Notes under the pieces: generated by a model
Told to the model about the DNA's origin: nothing
Databases searched by the model: none
The model's input: the letters and a program-made list of their open reading frames with translations, nothing else
Translations under genes and position numbers: made by a program
Origin: Candidatus Uhrbacteria bacterium RIFCSPLOWO2_02_FULL_49_11
GTDB lineage: Bacteria > Patescibacteriota > Patescibacteriia > 2-02-FULL-49-11
NCBI GenBank assembly: GCA_001791465.1
Contig: MGER01000061.1
Coordinates: forward strand, 1,166 to 7,400
Reading direction: 5' to 3'
Length of the DNA: 6,235 bases
Part shown: positions 1 to 3,683 of the stretch, one piece after another
How positions within the stretch are numbered: position 1 is the stretch's first letter
Layout of the letters: the number at the start of each line of letters is the position of its first letter

Positions 1-69
1 GGCGAGACGGAATACGCGAGGTTGGCGTACGGCGATTTACGAACAGGCGAATTCAAATGGAATGCTTGA
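1..69 (+). CDS. 3' end of an R-family small protein (cut by window start)
   Basis: The first 22 codons and a TGA stop give a C-terminal tail reading GETEYARLAYGDLRTGEFKW plus NA. The same tail recurs in the complete copy at 2569-2883 and in relics ending at 223, 1756, 1906 and 3600, so this is the end of one member of a repeated gene family, called R here. The start lies outside the window, so it cannot be said whether this copy is whole. Function is not recognised. Differences from the other copies are mostly in third codon positions, which argues that this was a translated sequence. Confidence 0.6.
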   Translation, partial: GETEYARLAYGDLRTGEFKWNA

Positions 70-70
70 G

Positions 71-117
71 ATTGCCACAAGAGCGGCGTAGGGGCAGAAG
101 ATTTTCTGCCCGTACAA
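71..117. repeat. Palindromic element P, copy 1
   Basis: A 47-base segment identical to 1018-1064. Its 32-base core (85-116) is also found at 1774-1805. The core contains an 8-bp perfect stem, GGGCAGAA (92-99) with TTCTGCCC (104-111), a GATT loop, and outer GTA/TAC pairs beyond a G/G mismatch. No T tract follows on either strand, so it is not a canonical terminator. It sits inside a relic of the R gene: the left flank resembles the R codons for LPEES and the right flank resumes at the codons for LSNE. It is probably a REP/MITE-like mobile palindrome; no transposase is visible. Confidence 0.8.
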
Positions 118-121
118 GGGA

Positions 122-223
122 TTAAGCAATGAGTGCAGAAAGTCAGGAGAAGAAGAGTATGCGCATCTGGCGTATGGCGATTTGGAGACAGGAGAGTTTA
201 GGTGGGGTGAATTTATTTCCTGA
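122..223 (+). pseudogene. R-family relic, C-terminal part
   Basis: In frame from 122 the DNA reads LSNECRKSGEEEYAHLAYGD and then LETGEFRWGEFIS before TGA at 221-223. This matches the end of the complete R protein at 2569-2883, but the upstream part is replaced by palindromic element P, which puts a stop (TAG) in the way. There is no start codon for the fragment in a plausible context. It ends 8 bases before the ATG of the DUF3800 gene, so a run of G (GGTGGGGTG, 201-209) left from the R tail lies upstream of the next start and may help ribosome loading; that role is inference. Confidence 0.65.
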
Positions 224-231
224 ATTGCGAT

Positions 232-804
232 ATGTCGAAACAAAAACTATATGCGTATGTGGATGAGTCAGGGCAAGATACGGGAGGGATTTTGTACATC
301 GTGGGCGTGCTGGTGTTGGAAGAAGAGCGTGAGTCAGTGCGTGAAAAGATCGAATCTATTGAGCGTGCCAGCGGCAAGGGAAACGTAAAGTGGCACTCGG
401 CTCCACGCGCGCATCGGATGGCGTACGTCGAGGCGGTGCTCCAATGTGATGCGTTGCGTCACTGTCTCTTTTTTGAAATGTTCCATGATCGTACGAAGTA
501 CATCGAACTGAGCGCGTACGTCACCGCGAAAGCCATTCTCAAGCGCGTCAAGGGAGGTGCGTACAAGGCCACGGTGTTCGTGGACGGATTGAGGAAACAG
601 GAGCTGGAGCGGTTTGTGGATGGGCTTCGGGCCTTGCGGATTTCGCGGCGAAAAGTACGCGGCGTGAGGCGCGATGAGAACGATGCGCTCATTCGTCTAG
701 CCGATGCATTGTGTGGATGGGCGCGCGATGCGCACGAGGGAGACAGTTGGGCGGCGGAGATGATGCGTTTATTGGAGCAGAAAAAAATCGTCACTGCCCT
801 TTAA
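232..804 (+). CDS. DUF3800 family protein (RNase H-like fold)
   Basis: The 190-residue protein has the hallmarks of DUF3800. An N-terminal strand with YAYVDESG places acidic residues at D11 and E12, followed by a hydrophobic strand (LYIVGVLVL, 21-29). A second strand ends in FVDG with D118, and a C-terminal helix carries RRDEN-DALIRLADALCG with D148 and D158. The family is predicted to adopt an RNase H-like fold with these acidic residues at the active site; its substrate is not established. Size is at the short end of what I expect for the family, but all core motifs are present, so the gene looks intact. No clear Shine-Dalgarno sequence precedes the ATG. Upstream is an R relic, 8 bases away. 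Immediately downstream and convergent is the - strand RNA unit at 803-896, whose T tract touches this stop codon. No signal peptide or membrane segment is seen. Confidence 0.85.
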   Translation: MSKQKLYAYVDESGQDTGGILYIVGVLVLEEERESVREKIESIERASGKGNVKWHSAPRAHRMAYVEAVLQCDALRHCLFFEMFHDRTKYIELSAYVTAKAILKRVKGGAYKATVFVDGLRKQELERFVDGLRALRISRRKVRGVRRDENDALIRLADALCGWARDAHEGDSWAAEMMRLLEQKKIVTAL

Positions 805-831
805 AAAGCAAAAACCCCCGTGATTAGGGGG
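803..831 (-). terminator. Intrinsic terminator of RNA I
   Basis: On the - strand CCCCC (831-827) pairs with GGGGG (819-815) around a 7-base loop and is followed directly by TTTTTGCTTTTT. On the + strand no T tract follows the hairpin, so it terminates leftward transcription and is not the DUF3800 gene's own terminator. The distal T tract overlaps the DUF3800 stop codon. Confidence 0.75.
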
Positions 832-896
832 AAGAGCCTATCCTCTTTAAGAGGAGACCCGCCATACGGTCGGTGTTCAGCTCGGACTTACTTTGC
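803..896 (-). ncRNA. Candidate structured RNA I, convergent with the DUF3800 gene
   Basis: Read on the - strand, a strong promoter (903-930) is followed by about 93 bases that fold well and end in a hairpin plus T tract. From the 5' end, GAGCT (883-879) can pair with GGCTC (838-834) including one U-G pair. Enclosed are arm 1, ACC/GGT and CC/GG around a GTAT tetraloop (874-857), and arm 2, TCCTCT/AGAGGA with a TAA loop (855-841). Together they make a possible three-way junction. AAGAG/CTCTT (847-843 with 836-832) is a competing pairing. The terminator hairpin follows. No ORF of note lies inside. The start is estimated from the -10 box. Similar units lie behind the next three cargo genes. I recall that candidate RNA motifs named after DUF3800 have been published, but I cannot match this to one by eye. 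Confidence 0.6.
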
Positions 897-902
897 TATA
901 TT

Positions 903-930
903 AGGATAGCATGTAAATAATCGTTGTCAA
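903..930 (-). promoter_or_regulatory. Promoter of RNA I (TTGACA-N16-TATCCT, extended -10)
   Basis: On the - strand the -35 box is a consensus TTGACA (930-925), the spacer is 16 bases, and the -10 box is TATCCT (908-903) preceded by TGC, an extended -10. The same combination recurs at 1616-1645, 2502-2529 and 3423-3452, each pointing at a hairpin cluster. Confidence 0.65.
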
Positions 931-949
931 GAGGGAGGGGTGGCGTGAG

Positions 950-1086
950 TTTGTATAAAGATCCGGGGCGAAGCACCTCTTGGCGTTTTTGAAGCATATT
1001 TTGATCGAACGTTTGTAATTGCCACAAGAGCGGCGTAGGGGCAGAAGATTTTCTGCCCGTACAATTGAGTAAATCATTGAACGGTT
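950..1086 (+). pseudogene. R-family relic interrupted by palindrome P
   Basis: From about 950 the DNA resembles the middle of the complete R gene. Positions 979-1015 are identical to 2715-2751, encoding LAFLKHILIERL. The reading frame meets TAA at 1016-1018. The next bases (1019-1064) are element P, and 1065-1080 weakly resembles the R codons around LSNE. The C-terminal half of R is missing, unlike the other copies. The relic lies directly upstream of the cargo gene at 1087 and fills most of the gap between RNA I and that gene. Confidence 0.6.
1018..1064. repeat. Palindromic element P, copy 2
   Basis: All 47 bases are identical to 71-117. The stem is GGGCAGAA (1039-1046) and TTCTGCCC (1051-1058) around a GATT loop, with outer GTA/TAC pairs. 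It ends 22 bases before the ATG at 1087. As in copies 1 and 3 it replaces the segment of the R gene between the LPEES and LSNE codons. Confidence 0.8.
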
Positions 1087-1533
1087 ATGCAAATCTACGT
1101 TGATCAATCGGGAAAGGTGGAGTATACCAGCCAGGATACTGTCATTGCTTATTCCAATGCGAAACGGAAGAGTCTTGTCATCAGAGCCGAAGAGAAAAGA
1201 AAGATTCAGCAGATGTTCCGTGAGGCGGGAAAGCCGACCATATTTGCTTTCAAGACTTTTGCTCTGTTGGTATATTTGTTAATTCGTGATGATGTAATGG
1301 ATATCGGTACTGTGATGATTGATCGTGAATACGTGGGGAAAGAATGGTTAGTGAAACAAGTACTACTCCAACTGTTGAGGAAACACGGTGTCTCGATTGA
1401 TAAAGGAGCGATCGATTTTTGTCATATCGGCAAAAAACACAAAGCCCATATGCGGGCGTTGTCGGTATTTCATGGGGAAATTACACCCGACATGGTGGTT
1501 ACGAGTAGGGATGTGCTGCCGTATGTTCTTTAA
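1087..1533 (+). CDS. Small hypothetical protein, RNase H-like candidate (DQS/DREY family), copy A
   Basis: This 148-residue protein is homologous to the product of 2896-3345. The two align without gaps to about residue 124 at roughly 45% identity by hand count. Invariant polar positions in the pair are D6-Q7-S8, K10, E12, D17, S23-N24, R33, R45, G48-K49, D79-R80-E81-Y82, G84, E86, K90, the IGK at 114-116 and A120-H121. The first strand IYVDQSG mirrors the YVDESG of the DUF3800 neighbour, and VMIDREY is a second strand ending in an acidic cluster. This suggests an RNase H-like fold with D6, D79, E81/E86 as candidate catalytic residues; that is inference and the family is not one I can name. 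A hydrophobic stretch at 58-66 (FALLVYLLI) is short and followed by charge, more likely core helix than membrane segment. No good ribosome binding site precedes the ATG. The - strand RNA II lies convergent just after the stop. Confidence 0.75.
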   Translation: MQIYVDQSGKVEYTSQDTVIAYSNAKRKSLVIRAEEKRKIQQMFREAGKPTIFAFKTFALLVYLLIRDDVMDIGTVMIDREYVGKEWLVKQVLLQLLRKHGVSIDKGAIDFCHIGKKHKAHMRALSVFHGEITPDMVVTSRDVLPYVL

Positions 1534-1606
1534 AATAAAGAATGACTGAGTGCGTAGTGGATAGCTTGTGCCTCCTTACGGAGGGGCTACTATCCGCGCT
1601 CAATCA
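1531..1606 (-). terminator. Terminator-like end of RNA II
   Basis: The outer stem of RNA II (1606-1596 with 1553-1543) is followed on the - strand by TTCTTTATTTTA (1542-1531). The T tract is interrupted, so termination is less certain than for RNAs I and III. The + strand has no T tract after the hairpin. Confidence 0.4.
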
Positions 1607-1609
1607 TCT
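1533..1609 (-). ncRNA. Candidate structured RNA II, convergent with DQS/DREY copy A
   Basis: On the - strand almost the whole transcript folds into one long interrupted hairpin. An outer stem joins TGATTGAGCGC (1606-1596) to GCACTCAGTCA (1553-1543), 10 of 11 paired with one G-U. A middle stem joins GGATAG (1595-1590) to CTATCC (1564-1559). The tip stem is CCTCC/GGAGG closed by GTAA (1584-1571), a GNRA tetraloop only on this strand. A T-rich tail, TTCTTTATTTTA, follows and reaches the cargo stop codon. The estimated start (about 1609) falls at the base of the outer stem. The primary sequence is unlike RNAs I, III and IV. Confidence 0.6.
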
Positions 1610-1615
1610 GTTTCG

Positions 1616-1645
1616 ATGATAGCATAATGGATACTTTTATGTCAA
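1616..1645 (-). promoter_or_regulatory. Promoter of RNA II (TTGACA-N18-TATCAT, extended -10)
   Basis: On the - strand TTGACA (1645-1640) is followed after 18 bases by TATCAT (1621-1616), five of six consensus, preceded by TGC. It points left into the RNA II hairpin. Confidence 0.65.
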
Positions 1646-1693
1646 GAGGACAGACACGGCGCAAGCGTTTGCGTTCGATCCCGCCGGGCAACC

Positions 1694-1756
1694 CTTCTTG
1701 GCGCCATTTTTACGACTGGAGACCTTGCGACGGGTAAATTCAAATGGAACGCATAA
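1694..1756 (+). pseudogene. R-family relic with internal deletion
   Basis: TCTTGGCGCCATTTTT near 1695-1710 resembles the LAFLKHIL codons of R with a deletion. From 1718 the frame reads GDLATGKFKWNA and TAA (1754-1756), the R C-terminal tail. The middle of the gene is gone. Upstream bases 1646-1693 carry only weak resemblance to the R N-terminal region and a 5-bp hairpin (CGCAA/TTGCG, 1660-1673). It is followed within 17 bases by another partial R copy, so two R copies were tandem here, as at 1-223. Confidence 0.55.
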
Positions 1757-1773
1757 GGTATCAAGAATCAAGA

Positions 1774-1805
1774 GGCGTAGGGGCAGAAGATTTTCTGCCC
1801 GTACA
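1774..1805. repeat. Palindromic element P, copy 3
   Basis: The 32-base core is identical to 85-116 and 1032-1063. The left flank (about 1761-1773) differs from copies 1 and 2 but still contains AGAATC as in the intact R gene. The right flank resumes R at the LSNE codons. The same insertion point in a differently diverged R copy suggests a site preference or an old insertion shared before duplication. Confidence 0.75.
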
Positions 1806-1810
1806 GGGTT

Positions 1811-1906
1811 TTAAGCAACGAATGCCGCAAGGCGGGGGAGGAAGAGTACGCCCATTTGGCGTATGGAGATCTGGAGACGGGGGAGTTTAGGTGGGGTGAA
1901 TTTTAA
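1811..1906 (+). pseudogene. R-family relic, C-terminal part
   Basis: In frame from 1811 the DNA reads LSNECRKAGEEEYAHLAYGD, then LETGEFRWGEF and TAA (1904-1906). The protein is nearly the same as the relic at 122-223, while many codons differ at the third base. The NYN gene starts 2 bases after this stop, and GGTGGGGTG (1890-1898) lies 10 bases upstream of that ATG, so the relic tail may supply its ribosome entry site (inference). Confidence 0.65.
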
Positions 1907-1908
1907 AA

Positions 1909-2439
1909 ATGGACATTATTATGATTGGGACGTTTATTAATGGTAAAACGATAGTGTGTATAGATGCCTCTAATATTTATCATTCTCAGAAGAGGCTTGG
2001 ATGGCGCATCGATTTTCAAAAATTACTCGCTTATTTTAAGCGTGAGACCGAGCTTCATCGTTGTTATTTCTACACTGCCCATGATCCAACGTCGGATAAA
2101 CAGAGACGTTTTCTCGATTTTCTTGACCTTGTAGGGTATACTGTACGCACAAAGAAAGTAAAATTTATTCGAGACCAGTCGCGTGACGAGGGAGGTTTCC
2201 ATAAGGGCAACCTCGATGTGGAACTCACCATTGACGCCGTCCATACGCTTCTCGATTACCGATCATTCGTGCTATTGTCGGGTGATAGCGATTTTGCGCC
2301 CTTGCTAAAATTCCTCAAGGCGCATGGCAGGCGATGCGTGGTCATGTCCACGAAAGGGAGTGTGGCATTGGATCTTGTACAACAAGCGAAGTTCGTTGAT
2401 TTGAAAAAGTTACAGGACGAGATTGAATTGGCGGGATAA
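1909..2439 (+). CDS. NYN domain protein (LabA/DUF88-like, PIN-fold ribonuclease candidate)
   Basis: The 176-residue protein is essentially one NYN domain. VCIDASNIY puts the first catalytic aspartate at D19 with N22. The central motif KGNLDVELTIDA (99-110) has D103 and D109. The strand VLLSGDSDFAPLLKFLKAHG (121-140) carries D126 and D128, the usual SGDSDF signature. All acidic positions expected of an active metal-dependent PIN-like nuclease are present. Family members are linked to RNA processing and decay; the target here is unknown. The ATG at 1921 is an alternative start that would lose four residues outside the domain; 1909 is kept for its GGGGTG upstream. No fused accessory domain is present, unlike longer LabA-like proteins. 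It sits in the same unit layout as the DUF3800 and DQS/DREY genes, with RNA III convergent behind it. Confidence 0.88.
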   Translation: MDIIMIGTFINGKTIVCIDASNIYHSQKRLGWRIDFQKLLAYFKRETELHRCYFYTAHDPTSDKQRRFLDFLDLVGYTVRTKKVKFIRDQSRDEGGFHKGNLDVELTIDAVHTLLDYRSFVLLSGDSDFAPLLKFLKAHGRRCVVMSTKGSVALDLVQQAKFVDLKKLQDEIELAG

Positions 2440-2466
2440 AAAAGTTCCTCGGTGTTACCCGAGGAA
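2438..2466 (-). terminator. Intrinsic terminator of RNA III
   Basis: A perfect 8-bp stem, TTCCTCGG (2466-2459) with CCGAGGAA (2452-2445), around a 6-base loop is followed on the - strand by C and six T (2444-2438), ending in the NYN stop codon. The + strand lacks a following T tract, so the direction is leftward. Confidence 0.8.
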
Positions 2467-2496
2467 AGTTTGGTTCCGCCTTACCGTAATAAGGCA
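2438..2496 (-). ncRNA. Candidate structured RNA III, convergent with the NYN gene
   Basis: On the - strand the estimated start coincides with the first base of a hairpin, GCCTTA/TAAGGC with a 6-base loop (2495-2478). A linker of about 11 bases follows, then TTCCTCGG/CCGAGGAA (2466-2445) and CTTTTTT. The whole unit is only about 58 nt, the smallest of the four. It contains no ORF. It shares promoter type, orientation and placement with RNAs I, II and IV but not sequence. Confidence 0.6.
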
Positions 2497-2501
2497 AAGA
2501 C

Positions 2502-2529
2502 AGTATAGCATTTTAAAATTTCGTGTCAA
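2502..2529 (-). promoter_or_regulatory. Promoter of RNA III (TTGACA-N16-TATACT, extended -10)
   Basis: On the - strand TTGACA (2529-2524), a 16-base spacer and TATACT (2507-2502) preceded by TGC give a near-consensus sigma70-type promoter. The -35 box lies 4 bases from the possible GTG start of the R gene at 2533, so the RNA and R are divergent. Confidence 0.7.
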
Positions 2530-2568
2530 GATGTGCGGTATTGGGAACACCAGATTGAGAAGAAAACA

Positions 2569-2883
2569 ATGAACAATGAGCAAAGAACAATAGCGATGAA
2601 TGATTTTAAAGAGGACCCGGCGGCGCCCCCGCCAAATTTTCCATCGGGAAACTTAGGCGGGTCATATGCTGCAGTTCAAGATTTCTTTAAAAATTCCGCT
2701 GCTCCGAAACATATCTTGGCGTTTTTGAAGCATATTTTGATCGAACGTTTGAAATTGCCGGAAGAATCGGCGAAGCTGGTCGTTCTTACCCTCTCGAACG
2801 AGGCGCGCAAGGCGGGGGAGGAAGAGTATAGTCACTTAGTTTATGGAGATTTACAAACTGGTGACTTTAAATGGGGTGTATAA
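2569..2883 (+). CDS. R-family small protein, the only complete copy
   Basis: From the ATG at 2569 the product is 104 residues. An N-terminal polar, proline-rich part (DPAAPPPNFPSG) is followed by an amphipathic stretch KHILAFLKHILIERLKLPEE and a C-terminal half with AKLVVLTLSNEARKAGEEEY and YGDLQTGDFKWGV. The family and function are not recognised. At least seven partial copies lie in this window, and this is the only one open from N to C terminus. Start choice is uncertain: GTG at 2533 extends the frame by 12 codons into the RNA III promoter, and ATG at 2596 would shorten it by 9. 2569 is chosen for GAGAAG about 5 bases upstream. The cargo gene follows 12 bases after the stop, suggesting co-transcription. 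Conservation of the C-terminal peptide among copies despite codon changes suggests past or present translation. Confidence 0.6.
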   Translation: MNNEQRTIAMNDFKEDPAAPPPNFPSGNLGGSYAAVQDFFKNSAAPKHILAFLKHILIERLKLPEESAKLVVLTLSNEARKAGEEEYSHLVYGDLQTGDFKWGV

Positions 2884-2895
2884 TTTTAAGTCAGC

Positions 2896-3345
2896 ATGGA
2901 TATTGAAATCGATCAATCAATCAAGATTGAACAAACGAACAGAGATACGGCAGTGGCATTTTCTAATCATGTATCACGATGCGCGCTCATTCGAGCAAAA
3001 GACAAACAGGAGCTTCAGAAGATTTTTCGCGTCGCAGGGAAGAGGAGAATGTTTGTATACCGCGTCTTCGCGATTTTGGTATTTCTCTTGATCAAAGACT
3101 ACTTGCAAAAGATTGATACCATCACTATTGATCGTGAATACCTCGGATGGGAATTTCAGGTTAAAGATTATTTGCTGCAAGAAATCAGGAAGGTGCAACC
3201 CGCATTCGAGGCGCAACGCATACATTTCGCATTTATCGGGAAGAGATCGAACGCGCATATGCTGGCGTATCAGGTAACGCGTAAGGAACGGAAGCCTGAT
3301 CAGGTAGTGACGTTTGCGCAGGTGGCGCGCTCGGTTGTTGTATAA
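2896..3345 (+). CDS. Small hypothetical protein, RNase H-like candidate (DQS/DREY family), copy B
   Basis: This 149-residue protein is a diverged paralogue of the product of 1087-1533, alignable without gaps over the first 124 residues. Shared candidate active-site residues keep the same numbers: D6 (IDQS), E12, D79 and E81 (IDREY), E86, K90 and H121 (NAHM). Such strict spacing in a protein of about 46% identity points to a compact fold under selection rather than a decaying gene. DUF3800-like or RNase H-like nuclease activity is inference from the acidic strand ends. The N-terminal QSIK replaces the QSGK of copy A. It follows the complete R gene by 12 bases, and the TAA overlaps the T tract of RNA IV on the other strand. 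No membrane or export signal is seen. Confidence 0.75.
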   Translation: MDIEIDQSIKIEQTNRDTAVAFSNHVSRCALIRAKDKQELQKIFRVAGKRRMFVYRVFAILVFLLIKDYLQKIDTITIDREYLGWEFQVKDYLLQEIRKVQPAFEAQRIHFAFIGKRSNAHMLAYQVTRKERKPDQVVTFAQVARSVVV

Positions 3346-3414
3346 TAAAAGACCGGGCCTTTTCCGAATGCTTAAGCGCCGAATGGTTACGGCGGTGCGG
3401 CATCCGACCCGATC
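3343..3414 (-). terminator. Terminator-like end of RNA IV
   Basis: The GC-rich 9-bp outer stem of RNA IV (3414-3406 with 3359-3351) is followed on the - strand by TTTTATTA (3350-3343). There is no T tract on the + strand side. The long enclosed structure makes it an atypical but plausible intrinsic terminator. Confidence 0.5.
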
Positions 3415-3416
3415 AC
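3343..3416 (-). ncRNA. Candidate structured RNA IV, convergent with DQS/DREY copy B
   Basis: On the - strand three nested stems fold the whole transcript. The outer stem is GATCGGGTC (3414-3406) with GGCCCGGTC (3359-3351), 9 bp with two G-U pairs. The middle stem is GGATGC (3405-3400) with GCATTC (3371-3366), 6 bp with one G-U. The inner stem is CGCCG (3394-3390) with CGGCG (3381-3377), 8-base loop. All three wobble pairs would be C-A mismatches on the + strand, so the fold fits only a - strand RNA. TTTTATT follows the outer stem and overlaps the cargo stop codon. The start, about 3416, is the base of the outer stem. The cargo is a paralogue of that at 1087, but RNAs II and IV share only the nested-hairpin plan and a CCGTAA near the tip. 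Confidence 0.65.
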
Positions 3417-3422
3417 GAATGC

Positions 3423-3452
3423 AGTATATGACGTCGTTGATGTAGTTGTCAA
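3423..3452 (-). promoter_or_regulatory. Promoter of RNA IV (TTGACA-N18-TATACT)
   Basis: On the - strand TTGACA (3452-3447), an 18-base spacer and TATACT (3428-3423) precede RNA IV. Unlike the other three there is no TG one base before the -10 box (the bases are TCA). The R relic starts 8 bases beyond the -35 box. Confidence 0.6.
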
Positions 3453-3459
3453 GGGGCAT

Positions 3460-3600
3460 GAACGCTTGAAATTGCCGGAAGAATCGGCGAAGCTTGTGGT
3501 GCTCACGTTGAGCAATGAATGTAGAAAAGCGGGAGAGACGGAGTATGCTAGATTAGCGTATGGAGATCTAAATACTGGCGAGTTTCGGTGGATGGAATAA
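3460..3600 (+). pseudogene. R-family relic lacking its N-terminal half
   Basis: In frame from 3460 the DNA encodes ERLKLPEESAKLVVLTLSNE and then CRKAGETEYARLAYGDLNTG-EFRWME with TAA at 3598-3600, matching the complete R protein from its residue ERL onward. No ATG or GTG start lies upstream in this frame before a stop at 3373. Element P is absent here, so this copy shows the uninterrupted sequence at the P insertion site. It is followed by purine-rich DNA and the four-helix-bundle gene. Confidence 0.6.
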
Positions 3601-3683
3601 AGGAAAAGTAAAGGAGGACGAAAGAACGGATATTGAGAGGAATTGAGAATACAGGACGGTAAAGGATTTGATAAAGGTACATT
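3601..3683 (+). other. Purine-rich leader with Shine-Dalgarno-like words
   Basis: Most bases on the + strand are A or G. It contains GTAAAGGAGG (3608-3617), a near-perfect Shine-Dalgarno word far from any start, then GGTAAAGGATTTGATAAAGG (3658-3677). The last AAAGG, 6 bases before the ATG at 3684, is the likely ribosome binding site of that gene. Similar tracts occur at about 4245-4320 and 4672-4735. No gene is seen in it. Confidence 0.45.

Noticed and set aside
459..794. 111-residue - strand frame
   Set aside because: Lies wholly inside the DUF3800 gene, whose motifs fix the + frame.
85..1805. CRISPR array from the three identical 32-base cores
   Set aside because: Spacing is about 950 and 740 bases with genes between, there are only three copies, and no cas genes are present.
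815..2466. Hairpins read as terminators of the + strand cargo genes
   Set aside because: No T tract follows the hairpins on the + strand; T tracts lie on the - strand at the cargo stop codons.
803..3416. tRNA or tmRNA genes in the folded spacers
   Set aside because: No T-loop GTTCRA signature or acceptor/anticodon arrangement fits any of the four folds.
2974..3459. 161-residue - strand frame
   Set aside because: It is the shadow of the 2896-3345 gene, whose paralogue at 1087 confirms the + frame, and it also runs through RNA IV.
805..3460. Integron cassette array with attC sites in the intergenic hairpins
   Set aside because: The order of small genes and folded spacers is suggestive, but I found no paired RYYYAAC/GTTRRRY boxes framing the folds, no integrase is present, and the folds have their own promoters and T tracts.
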